This document shows positions 35,993 to 49,733 of a DNA stretch of 64,000 nucleotides, in pieces. The translations under genes and the position numbers were made by a program. Source of the DNA: Babylonia areolata (taxonomy: Eukaryota > Mollusca > Gastropoda > Neogastropoda > Buccinidae); contig NC_134883.1 of NCBI RefSeq assembly GCF_041734735.1, forward strand, positions 16,121,747-16,185,746, read 5' to 3'. Position 1 is the first letter of the stretch. The number at the start of each line of letters is the position of its first letter. The notes beneath the pieces were generated by a model. It ran no database searches and was not told the DNA's origin. It saw nothing but the letters and a program-made list of their open reading frames with translations.

Positions 35993-37045
35993 GCCTGTAT
36001 GTGCGCGCGCGCGTTCGTGCAGATTATGCAAAGGGAACAGCACAAATGTCGAGTGAAAGACGTTGGACAGTCGATGTAACAGATCTGACCCAGATCGGTT
36101 AACATGGGTGCGCATCACAGTGGTCTGGTGATAAATGACAGCCAGCCCGTGTGGCCAAAATGAATACTTTGCACAATCCATCACTGGGGAAAAAAACCCA
36201 ACCCATATTAGAGAACAGATTAAACGTGAATACTGGAGGAAGAAGGAAAAGTAGATGGAGGAGAAAAAGGAGTAGGATAACGATAACAAGCAGAACAAAG
36301 CGGTGAAGGAGAAAACAACACGAAACAGCAGCAGAAAAGGGAAAACAGCAACGGGAAGAGGAGGGGGAGGAAGAATAGAAGAATGAGGAAAAGAAGCAGA
36401 TGAAGGGGAAGGGGAGAAGGAAGGCGAGAAGAAGGGAGAAGAAGAAGGAGGAGGAGAAGAAGAGGAGTAAAAGGAGGAGGAGGAGGAAGGGGAGGAGTAG
36501 AAGGAGGAGGAGGAGGAGAAGAAGAAGAAGGAGGGGAAGAAGAAGGAGGAGGAGGAGAGGAAGAAGTAGGAGAAGGAGGAGGGGAAGAAGGAGGAGAAGG
36601 AGGAGGAGAAGAAGAAGAAAAAGAAAAAGAGGAGGAGAAGAAGAAGAAAAAGAAGAAGAAGAGGAGGAAGAGGAGGAGGAGAAGAAGAAGAAGAAAAAGA
36701 AGAGGAGGAGGAGGAGAAGAAGAAGAAGGAGGAGGAGGAGGGGAAGAAGGAGGAGGAGAAGAAGAAGGAGGAGGAGAAGAAGAAGAGAAGGAGGAGGAGA
36801 AGGAGAAGAAGGAGGAAGAGGAGGGGAAGAAGAAGGAGGAGGAGAAGGAGGAAGAGGAGAAGAAGAAGAAGAAGAGGAGGAGGAGGAGGAGAAGGAGGAG
36901 GAGGAGAAGAAGGAGGAGGAGGAGGAAAAGGAGAAAGAAGAAGAAGAAGAGGAGGAGGAGGAGGAGGAGGAGGAGGAGGCTGAACAGGAAGGTTCAGGAG
37001 GACGAGGAGGAGAACAAGAAAGAGGAAGAGGAGACGAAGGAGGAA

Positions 37046-37090
<45 letters not shown>

Positions 37091-37463
37091 CCCCCACTGC
37101 CCCGCCCCCCTTACCAGTGATGTACTGCAGCAGGGCCCCAGCGTTGACGATGATGCCCATCAGAGTGTAGATACCCATCTCCACCACGAAGGACACGACC
37201 TCCATGAGCAGGAAGGTCAAGGACCAGAAGGAGATGAGCACCATCAGAATGACCACGATCTGCAGGATGATGTCCTTCTTCGTCATCTTGTGGCCGCGGT
37301 CAAAGTTCTCCTCCGCCGTCACCTTGTTGAAGTCAAGCTGCTCGCGCACCTTGCTGAACCGTTCAGAGAACCTCTCCCACTTCTCCGCCATCTGGGGGAA
37401 GCGTGGGAACAGTGGGGGTGGTCAGGTGACTTTTCGGGTGGTGGTGGTGGTGGTGGTGGTGGT

Positions 37464-37507
<44 letters not shown>

Positions 37508-40407
37508 CACGCGCGCGTGTGTGTACACTTTCAATGGTTTGTCTATTTATCACAAAGTGGTTCAGACAAACACATATTTCACATAATCACGTTGTCGGAT
37601 TTTTTTTCTTTTAAGGAGAAAAAGGTTCAAAACAAATAAACAAACTGATATTTCAAGTGGAGCGGACTACTTACATTGTATAATGCTGAGAATCGTACAT
37701 GACAACTTGAATAACATAGTACATACTTATATTATTTTTCTTTCAAATAAAATCATATAAACACATGACAAGGATACAATAAACGGTAGCAAAAAAAATG
37801 CTTTCAATAGATAACTACGTCTAAACTTTTAACATTAACATTTCGTATTCCTAAGAAAACGTAATGGTAATGTCTGAGTAATGCACTAAAATTTAACTAA
37901 CTCATTTTGCCTTGAAATATTTTGCCAACACCAAATTTGGCTTAAGAGCTGATACAGAAATCGGTTCTTGCCATACATTCGAAACATAATGGCAATACAC
38001 TTCTGGGAAGAGCACTCAAAGAAGTAAAAAATGTGTCAACTGTCAGGTTCATGCTACATTTATTCACCTTATTCACAAAACTTAGCACATCTATCTGACA
38101 TACGGTCACATTGATTAATACCTGTCACGTTACCATTTTCAGTTCATGCTTAGTATGGAAGTTACATTGATACACATATCTGCCAGGAGTGGCAAGTAAT
38201 GGGCAATCAATCTGAATATATAGTGGGAATATATTTTTAAACTGTTCTGACTCATATGAAACATATTTTCAAAGATGACTCAAGGCACAGAAAGGCTATT
38301 GTGCTTTACACTCGGTGTGAAGGTCTTACACTGTCTACATTTGCCCAGGTGGTCGTTCGTCGTAAAGCAGCGTAGCCACCAAGGGCGGTGATTCCCTTAT
38401 TAGCATATTCATATTCATTGTCAGCATGTGGATTCCAACAACAGTCAGCGATAAGACACTGAAAGGTGGTGAAGGAAGCCGCAAGATTTCATTTACAGAA
38501 TGACTTATGGCACAGACCCTCGTTCACGCACTGTATGATAGTCAGTCGTGTCCGACTATGACCATCAGAACAGCTGAGGAGGCAACTGCTGTCCCGACTA
38601 TTTGGGCTAGAATTTGATTATAGTGGAGAGTGTCTTGCCCAAGTTACATCCCCACTCTCTCGACCAAGAGGGTTTTAGGACAGTCAGCACTGGGATTGTT
38701 CCTAAAGGCCAACTAGCCCCTAAGGCTGCAGCACCAAGAGCCAGTGCAATTTTGCCTCCTAGTTTGAGAGTCATAGTCCTTCACAAAAGACCAAGCTGTA
38801 AATGATTTCCCATTGACTGGAGAAACCATTGATAATACAGCTCTCACTTTGCTGTTGGCCCAAATGTAAACTTATGTCAATCTGTGATAGAAGCCGAGTG
38901 TTGGCCACGCACTGTATTGTGTCCACGAACGATCGTCTGAATCAAATTTTGACGTGCGGTCCGGTATCTGACAACAACATCTAACACGCACTACGCATGC
39001 GCGTTTGAATACTTTCCCGAGTTGTTGAAACGAGGCGAACTTCCGGAACTATTTGGAAAGAAATATCTGTTACTTCTTCTTCTTCGTTCGAGGGCTGCAA
39101 CTCCCATGTTCGCTCGTATGTACACAAGTGGGCTTTTACGTGTTTTTACCCCGCCACGTAGGCAGCCATACTCTGTTTTCGGGGGTTGTTACTTCCGAAG
39201 ATGAGCATGCGTTCTCACGGATTATGACGAGCAACCTTTCCTTTTTAATTAAAAAAACTCTGTCTTTAATGTTGTCTACTATCAGAGAGGCAGGTGGTGA
39301 TCGGACCTACAGTCGCACTGTTCAGTGCGGGACAACGCGTCCCACCCACCAGTCATAGTCTTGCTGAAGGAACTGGACTTGTCCGCAATGACTATCGTGT
39401 ACATTACCCCCGAAAATGTGTCTTGCAATTTTGTCACGACTCATCGAAGCCGAAAAATCGTGATAAAGGCGGGGAGCGTTTGAAACTTTGACAGCTCTGC
39501 ATAGTGATTGTAAAACAATGAAGTGCCGATCGATATGGCTCGATCGATATATTATTTTTTCTGTACTTTTAACGCCAAGTTAACCTTTTCAGAGCTCGGT
39601 GACAGAAAAGAAGCGAGGCTGAAGGGTTGTAGAGGGTACTCATTGAGTAATGAGTTCTGTCTTCTTCGAGAAAATGAAGTTTGAGGAACATTGGAGAGGT
39701 GAGGCAGGGAGATGAGGAAGAAGGCAGAGGGAAAGGAAGGAAATCATCCAGCCAGAGGACACACATGCAGCAAGGCTATTCAATCTGTTCATCACAAGGT
39801 AAGAAAATGCAGGGCAAGGTAGAAAATGCATGGTAAGGGGAGGTAAGGTGTGTAAAGGTAAGGCAAGGCAGGGTAGGGGGAAGGTAAGGCCAGACAGGGA
39901 AGTAAACAGTCCGGACACGTACGGCCTGACAGGTACCGTCGAACACATACGAACACATCTGCAAACATATTCATTATGGCAAGCTATATACAGCAATCAT
40001 GAATTTTAACGTTAAGGCGATAAACGCAAAAACAATTTCAATGAGAACTGATCAAAAGGAAACAATATCACAAGCAATGCAAACAATAACATTCCTTAAA
40101 ACTACAAACACGTATCAATAAGCCCGAAGTTATGAAATTATCAAAAATGAAAAATCTTCAGTCTGAATGTAAGATAACAATCATACAAGATAAAAACGAA
40201 TATAGACAACGGTTGTATTCCATTATTTCGTGTTCACTCAGTCTGAACAACTGAACAAATTAATATCAATTTAGGTCATCTTACTGGGTGGTTAAGTTTT
40301 TCTTTTAAGATTCAAACTGACTTGAAAGTATTTTCCTTTTGAACAACGAATATATACAAACTCATAACTGTGTATGTATATACATATATATAGTATATAC
40401 ATTATAT

Positions 40408-40453
<46 letters not shown>

Positions 40454-40678
40454 AACCAGAGAAGAACTGTACACGGACACAGGTCCAGCGCCTGACGTCA
40501 GCACACATTCAGGTGAGACAGACAGAGACCCGTGTAAGGTACCCGGGCCATGGCGCACCCAGGCCTACCCGCCCTTCACAAACACACGTCGCCAAACAGG
40601 GGTTAAGTGAGCACACTGCAGATTGTTAAGCTGTGCACCCAGCTCTCACTCACACTGTGCATTGATGTTATGTCTTAC

Positions 40679-40775
<97 letters not shown>

Positions 40776-40889
40776 AATTGAAATATTCAAAAATCGTAAA
40801 ATTGAGCGTGTCAGTATCAACAAGCGAAAGGCGAAAAAGAGAGAGATAAAGAGATAGAGAGGTTGAGAAATACACACACACACACACGC

Positions 40890-40951
<62 letters not shown>

Positions 40952-40964
40952 TTCTCAACCTCTC

Positions 40965-41033
<69 letters not shown>

Positions 41034-41175
41034 GAATTAGAGACAGAGAAAGGATTTAAAAAGCGCGAAATTGTCAGCATCAACAAGCGAAAAAGAGACA
41101 GAAGCGCAAACAAAACAGGGAGAGGGTCAGAGACAGAGAAAGAGACAGAGACAGAGATGCACATATACACACAGA

Positions 41176-41222
<47 letters not shown>

Positions 41223-42699
41223 GCAAAGACAGAGATTGAGACAAAAAGACTGAGAGAGTTAGGGACAGAGAGAAAGAGGCACACTTGGTGACAGTTAGTG
41301 ACACCAGCTCAGCATGCCATCACACACACTGGGTCACTCAGGCAAAAATATTTACCGGATCCTTCAAGCAGGCCATCTGTTGTACATCAAAGGACAGCAT
41401 ACTCTATGTTAACACATCGACATCTGAGCATGTCCCCCTGACCCCAATGTTTTTATCATTAGTCAACAAAACCACATCGTTTTGCTGCCATGTCACAATA
41501 AGAAAAATTGCACTGCCGTGCACTTTGTATGAGATCGATGATGTACTCATTGTCACACACACGTGCACACACACACACACACACACACACACGTACGCAC
41601 ACACACACACAGACACACAGTGAAGAGAAGCTAATCATGAATGCTAGCTGGTCACAGAGACACACGTGATGCTGACGCTCAGCTTCATTCCATGGAGACT
41701 GCAAAGTGAGCAACACCTGAGGACAAGGCGCTGCTGGCATCCCAGCCACACGCCTTTCCCCAACAGTATGAAGAGTTCTCTGTACAACTCGCACCTGTCT
41801 GATAAATTCATGACCAACACATCAGTCAGTGTACCACCTTGGAACCTTCGCGTCAGACATATGGATGGCTTTTGCTGGTTTGAACCTTTTGAAGCAAAGT
41901 TGCGAAGAAAGAAAAAAGGAAAACAAATAAACCAAAGATTTTGCTGTTGCTGTTGTTGTTAAAACGGCTTTTCAAAACTGTGATATTAGTATTAAGCCAT
42001 TAAAACAGCTGATGTTTGTTAAACTTAAAGCAACAATTTTTTTTTGCTAGTTAAGGCAAATACATTTAACGGAGATTTAATTAGAAAAAGATATATTCAA
42101 AAGAAGCGCTCGTTTAACTGAAAGACAGCATGAGCAACAAAACATTCCCATGTCCAAACACGCTTAAAAGCAATGGAAACTAATGTTCAAGTTTTGAAAT
42201 GAAAAGGTGTTTACTTCGCGACACATGTTTACGGAAACTTTATGCCAGGCACGTGTGTGTTATAAATGCAGTGAGAAAGGCTTTCCCTAGTCTGACGACA
42301 CACCCAGGAGAGCGAACAAGCGACTTTTTGTTTCACATACATACTGGTATATACGATTTGGAGGCCTGGATGAAAAAAGAATGCAGAAAAAGATGCAACA
42401 ATATCGACACCATCATAACATGAACGCAGTGCTATCTGTGGCGGAGACATGGCGGTGAAGCGGAGAGAAGGGAGGAGAGAGGAAGAGAGGGTACAGAGAA
42501 GAGAGAGACAGAGACACGGAGAGAAACACACACACACACACACACACACAGACAAGAGAGAAAGAAGAAGAGAGAAGAGGAGAGACAGAAGAGAGAGGAG
42601 GGAAAGAGGGAGAGAGAGACAGGGAGAGAAACAGCGACAGAAAATGAGAGAGCATGAGAGAGAGAGAAACAGAGGAGGGAAGGAGAGAAAGGGAGAGAG

Positions 42700-42740
<41 letters not shown>

Positions 42741-44854
42741 CGATATATAGAGGCAGAGAGAGAGCGAGAGAGAAAATGAGAGAGAACGAGAGAAAGACAC
42801 AGAGTGTAGGGAGGGAGTAAGAGACAGAGACAGAGAGAGAGAGAGAGAGTGTAGGGAGGGAGTAAGAGACAGAGACAGAGAGAGAGAGAGGGTTGGGGGC
42901 TTGGGGTGAGGGGGGTGGGGGTGGGGGGGTTCAGGACGACAGACAACAAAGGGCAGACAACTCCGGTGGCCTATCAGCCAGACCAGCAGATCGTTCCCCA
43001 CACCGCTACGTCATCGCCACAGCTGAAGGCCTGTCTCCTCTTCCGCTCAGCATCAACACGTCATCGACCCCCCCCCCCCCACTCCCCCACTTCCCCCTCC
43101 ATCCTCCCTCTCACCCGTCTCTTTCTATCGCTCCATCGTTCCTCCGCTTGTCTTCCCTTCACTTACTCTCTTATTCAGTATTGTTGTGTCGTTATCGTTC
43201 ATGCTGTTATTGTTATTGTTGTCACAAGGACATATTGGAAGACTGGGCGATGTCTAAAATCTTTATCCTTGAGTAATAAACTTTTTGAATCTTGAATCTT
43301 ACCTTTCTTTGTTTTTGTACTTCAAATGTCGATTTGGAAAATGTCAACATACTGCTGTTTTTATTCTATTTTATATTCTCCAAAGAAGGTGCGCATGGCC
43401 GCATCTCTCTCTCTCTCTCTCACACCGGAGATTAGAAAAGAGAGATAAACCACTCGCGGCAGGCCCCTTCTTACTGTCTTTTACAGTGCTGAAGCCGTTT
43501 TGAGGCACACACGCAGTGCGGAAGGGTGGCGGTAAATCACCCTCTCTTTCCCCACCCCAAGGAAACTGGTCGGTTCGACGGTTCAGCTGCAGTAAAGCGA
43601 AAGTTAAGTTACGCCTGGAATTTCGCACGTGTAGTAAGATTCGCTGAATACAATGAAAACCGATTCATTTTTGCTTTGGTTTTTAGCACGTTTGCATCTG
43701 CTTGAATGTAGATAATATAAAAAGAAAATAAAGCAGCTCCCCCCCCACCAACTCCCCGCCCCCCCCCCCCCCCGCCCCCCCCAGCGCAATGTTGCACATG
43801 AGAGAGACAGTTATAAATTATTGAACTGCGTTTTCGTAACGCTACTTTTTCTTCACACTTTCTGGTTTACATCACCATTTCTTCAAAAAAAAAAAAAAAA
43901 AAAAAATATATATCAAAACATAAAACACATATTCAGCTCTGTCTCTCTTATAACATCTGTCTATACATACATACATGAATACATACATACATAATTTCAT
44001 ATAGATCTATCAGTATGTAAATCTAAATCTATCAATATGTACATAATCATATATATAATTCATATATATACGAACGCTTCATGTCGCCCGAGCAGACCGT
44101 TGTATTGTGCTCTATCTCTCTCTCTAAGTCTCTGTCTCTCTCTCTCTCGGGAGTTTTACATGGCTGTTAAAAGCATCTACGATTCTGTACTTGTATGTGT
44201 TCGTGACAAAGGTATTTATTCAGACTTTTTTCAGTGTCCAAGAGGGGTTAAACAAGGTTGTATGCCAAGCACACAGCTGTTTTCCTTTTTCATCGGTGAA
44301 TTGGCAGTGGAGTTATCAAAGAAGGGGAGACATGGAATACAAATGATACCTGGCGCAACAGATTTGCTCTTAATGCTATTTGCTGATGATGTTGTTCTCT
44401 TGTCTGACACACCCACAGGGTTACAAAATCAATTAAATGCCCTTAAGCAAGAAACAGACAGACTACAACAAACAGTGAATCTCGTTAAGACCAATATTAT
44501 AGTTTTCCGCAATGGAGGTCATCTTTCGACTCGTGAAAAATGGTGCTGTGGTGATAGGGAAATAAAAGTAACCAATACATATAAATATTTAGGAATGTTA
44601 TTCACAACAAAATTGAGTTTGACATCTGCGTGGGATGAAGCAAACAGAAAAGGGAAAAAAGGTGTAATCCAAATTATAAAATCACTCAGGAGACTGCGTT
44701 CGACTGACGCTTTCCTTACGTTTGGGCGGGGCAAAGGCAGCTCATGAATAATGAATGCGTGCCGCGGCGCAGGCTGCCTGGCTTCAGCAATTTCTGCAAG
44801 TGGTTTATCTCTCTTTTCTAATCTCCGCTCACACACACACACACACACTGACAC

Positions 44855-44888
<34 letters not shown>

Positions 44889-47102
44889 CCCACCTTGGCG
44901 GGGCACATGAAGAGGAAGAAGTGGATGATGAGCCTGATGGTGAGGTTGAGGGCGGGGAAGAGGTAGAAGGCGGCCACGGGCACGGCTAAGGGCAGCACCA
45001 CCAGCAGGTAGGGCAGGAAGAGCAGGATGCCCAGCAACCCGAACACCCTGAACGGCATCACCAGCACCCAGGTGGCCCAGCTACACACGGCGATCCGAGA
45101 CCTCTCCCTCATGTCCCGGAGGCACTTCCTCAGCACCATCTTCAGCTTCTCCTTCATGCGCTTGGACAGCACGCCGTACACCACGGAGTCCACCACCAGG
45201 ATGATGTAGATGAACACGAAGAACACGTGCAGCGGAGTCAGGTACAGCGTCAGACTGCCCCGGAATGACGTTCTCATGCCCAACGCCTCCGCCGCCGCCG
45301 TCTTCCGCACCACGGGGGCCTCCTCGAAGGCGAAGAAGATGCAGATGCGGATGATCCAGGGCATGACGAGGAGCAGCAGCAGCACCAGCTTGGCGAAGGC
45401 CTTGCAGCACGTGAACCACCTGGGGCAGGACAGGCCCGGGTTCAGGCGGCCCAGCAGGTTGGTCTGGCAGCAGTCCTTCAGCGGCTCCAGATGGCGTATG
45501 CGGCAGCGGAGGAGGTTGTTGTAGAGCATGCGCAGCAACCCCACCGGCACGTGGTTCTCGCCCAGAAGGCGGCGCGACTTCACCGACAGCCGCACCCGGT
45601 CAAAGGTGACGTGGTAGATTCGGTCCAGCTGCATGTTGGTGTCCACCATGGTTTTGAAGTACTCCATGCCCGACACTTCCGACAGCTTGACCACCTGGGC
45701 ACAGCACGTGGTCATCGTTACAGCTTCTGTCCCCTCTTCGGGTTGTCTGCCGCTACACACATCTTCACTCTTTATGTATCGTCCTGTTTTATGCCTTCGT
45801 TATCACTCGTTATATACAATGTCCACTTGTGTGCCTTTGTTTTTAATCGTTATATACAATGTCCACTTGTGTGCCTTTGTTTTTAATCGTTATATACAAT
45901 GTCCACTTGTGTGCCTTTGTTTTCAGTCGTTATATTTGTATTTGAATTTGTATTTCCTTTTATCACAACAGATTTCTCTGTGTAAAATTCGTGCTGCTCT
46001 CACCAGGGAGAGCGCGTCGCTACACTACAGAGCCACCCTTTTTTTTGTTATTTTTTCCAGCGTGCAGTTTTATCTGTTTTTCCTATCGACGTGAATTTTT
46101 CAACAGAATTTTGCCAGGAGCAACCCCTTTGTTGCCGTGGGTTCTTTTACATGCGCTAAGTGCATGCTGCACACGGGACCTCGGTTTATCGTCTCATCCG
46201 AATGACTAGCGTCCAGACCACTATTCAAGGTCTAGTGGAGGGCGAGAAAATATCGGTGGCTGAGCCGTAATTCGAACCAGCGCGCTCAGATTCTCTCGCT
46301 TCCTAGGCGGACGCGTTACCTCTGGGCCATCACTCCACTATATCATGTCCTATTGTATGCCTGTTTTCAATCGTTTTATATAATGTCCTATTGTATACCT
46401 TGTTTTCTGTCGTTATACATAACGTCCTATTTTATGCTTTGTTTTCGTGGTTGTTTCACACGCAAAAAAAAACAACCACCAGTGACCGTAATCCTGAAAA
46501 GCATCACTCAAAGTGTAATACTGTTTTGTTTCACGGCTTGTGGTGCATCGGACGTAACTCGGCTTTTTTTTTTTCCTCATCACTATTTTTGAAGCTTTTT
46601 TTTGATTGGATGGGAGATATCTGACCTCAAAACGCCCAAATAATTCATGATCAAATTCAGGTTTCTGTACATTTTCTTCCTAAATTTGATCTATAGACCT
46701 ACCTAATTTGGATATTCTTAAACTGGATCTACCTATTGGATCAATGTTTTGCAAACTGGAAGTGGAATATAATGTACACAATCATGAAACTATGCACGTG
46801 CTCAAAACAAAAAGATCAAACATAAACTCGTCTACAAAATGCATACCCAGGCATTGACTATTCTCGATCATGCATCAACAGCTCTTGCTCATTTTCAGCT
46901 CACCAACCATATATCCACGCTTTCATTCAAACGTCTACACATATGATATACATATCCATGGGTGGGAGTGACCTATTTTCATAATACCGAAAACAGATCA
47001 TTGTGCTAAGCAAGATAGCGAAACTGAACTGCGTGTATTGATGCAGAAAGAAATGAAAATAAAAGGGAAAATAGAATACGAACACAGACACGGAGGGGGA
47101 AG

Positions 47103-47140
<38 letters not shown>

Positions 47141-47155
47141 CAGGGAGAGCGATAG

Positions 47156-47196
<41 letters not shown>

Positions 47197-47914
47197 AAAA
47201 CAATCAAAAAACAAAAACAAAACAAGAAACACGCCAAAATGCCAATACAGAAATTAATCTCCATACCACAGAAGCACTCCCGCCTACGTACAAACACCAC
47301 GTATCCATCCACCCACCCAGCCAGCCAAAACACTGACACAGCTCACAGCCCAACCTTGCTGTCATTCCCGTACGTTCCCGGGTATTGGGTGACGACCACC
47401 TTCATCCTCTTGACGGGCGAGTTGTCCGGGATGCGGTAGAGGTACTCAATGGCCACGTACTTGAGGCGGTAGAGGGACCCTGGCAGGAAGGAGGGGCTGA
47501 AGAGCACCACCAGCACCTTGGTGATGACGATGAAGGCCATCAGGACGTCGATCCAGTCGTCCGGGCTCACTTCGCTGCACATCACCTCGCCGTCAGGGCT
47601 CAGGTGGCAGCACGTGTAGCGGAACTGGGCGTATCTGCACAGCACGTGAAGCGCGCGGGGCGTTGCATTTTTTGGGTGCTTAACACGTAATTGTGGGGAG
47701 TGGGTGGTGGTGGATCTGGTGGAGGGTGCCAGTTTGTGCCACACAGTTTTTCTTCGTTTTCGGAGGCATCGGATCGGCGCTGTGTTTTCGAACTTTATTT
47801 ATTTATTAAGTTTATGTGTGTGCGCGCGTGTGTGTATGTGCATGCTGAGTGTGTATGAATATGTGTGTGTGTGTGTGTGTATTTGAGTGTGCCTGTGTCT
47901 GTGTATTTGAGTGC

Positions 47915-47945
<31 letters not shown>

Positions 47946-49668
47946 TGCCACTATCATCATCACAATCCAGACCACCGCACACCCGAATAACACCCACCCG
48001 TCCACTTCCTTGATGGTCATGTGACACACGTGCTCGTCCACACTGAGGCTGCCGGGGTCCTGACCTTCACCTTGGGGCTTGAAGTCGTTGAGGAGCAGCA
48101 TGTTGATGATGTGCAGGATCTCCTCCGGCGTGCGGGTCCTCAGGCAGTTCCGGGGACTGTCCCTCAGGGTCACGTTCTGCTCGAACACCCCGATGCTGCA
48201 ACACACACACCACACACACGGCACACACACACACCACACACGGCACACACACACACAAACACACACACACGGCACACACCACACACACACACACCACACA
48301 CACGGCACACACCACACACACACACGCCACACACACACACACACACACCACACACGGCACAAACACACCACACACACAAACACACCACACACACGGCACA
48401 AACACACCACACACACACACACCGCACACACACACACACACGGCACACACACACCACACACACACACCACACACACGGCACAAACACACCACACACACAC
48501 ACACACACACCGCACACACACACACACACACCACACACACACGGCACAGTTTCAGTTCCAAGGTGTCAAAGCGTGCGGGCTGGTCCATGTACGCTACACC
48601 GCATCCGCTTTTTATTAAAAAAGAAAAGAAGAGAAAAATAGGGGGAACAGATGCCTTACCTGCAGATGCCTTACCTGCACGTACTATAAGCCCAACACGT
48701 TGTTCAGTCCTTGAGGGTCTTACTCAGGTATGTACAAAACGTTGACCTAAAATGACATAAAATGAACAGCCAAAGCACGTTGAACTAAACTGACATAAAA
48801 GGAACAGCCAAAGCAAACAAGTAAGTAAATTCATCAAACTGTAACAAAACATGAAAGATACGTACAGCCATCCGCACGGCACAGCTCGGGTCAACTTAGT
48901 CCGCTTGCAGGGCCCAGGTCAAAGTGCTGAAGACTGAGTTGTCTCTCTTTAGTAATAAAGCTCAGTTATCTCCAGAAATAAAGCTGATTTGTCTCTCCTC
49001 AGAGATAAACCTCGTGAGTGAACTCTTTCCAATTCAGAACAAAACGGGGGACGGGAAGTCAGGGAATGGGGTCAGGGGTCGGGGGTCAGGGGTCGGAGGT
49101 CGGGAATGTGATGAGACAGTTGTGAGCTGATAGATTTAATTTGGAAATCGGGCAACTGTTGTCGGTAAAGTCAGGAAGAAATACAAACCCCATGATTGTG
49201 GCGTATGGGGTCTGGATGAGGTTTGTGAGAGAGAGAAAAGAGGGACTTTCAACTGAACCAAATCAAACCTTCAAATGGTCTGTGACAAATCTCAAATCAG
49301 TCACATCATCATATTACTTCCTGTTCAGTTTTTTGTTTGTTTGTTTGTTTAGTCACGGCATTATATTACTGCCTGTTCAGTTTTTTGTTGTTGTTTGTTT
49401 GTTTAGTCGCGGCATAATATTACTGCCTGTTCAGTTTTTTGTTTGTTTGTTTGTTTATCACGGCATAATATCGACATATTATCGGCACGGTCGACGGTAC
49501 ATTAGTATAAGGACGAAAACCAGTCGATTCGCCAATAGCTTATTCCCCAAATGTGCAATCAACAATCATCTACCTGCAGACCTAGTCATCAGCCCCATCC
49601 ATATGCAATATGCAGCATCTGTTCAAACGTGTGTGTGTGTGTGAGAGAGAGAGAGACAGACAGACATA

Positions 49669-49733
<65 letters not shown>

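Noticed and set aside
36099-37391. 430-residue Ser/Leu-rich minus-strand frame and the Lys/Arg/Glu frame on the plus strand
   Set aside because: Generated by the purine/pyrimidine repeat; only the exon 6 part at 37115-37391 is real.
37115-37391. Exon 6 as the first exon of a separate gene, because it starts with ATG
   Set aside because: The preceding exon 5 joins in phase 0 across GT-AG sites and the protein continues logically; kept as an internal exon.
42413-43001. Ser/Leu-rich frames of 178-189 residues
   Set aside because: Translation of GA/CT simple repeat.
47799-48641. Cys/Val-rich and Thr/His-rich frames
   Set aside because: Products of the CA/GT repeat next to exon 3.
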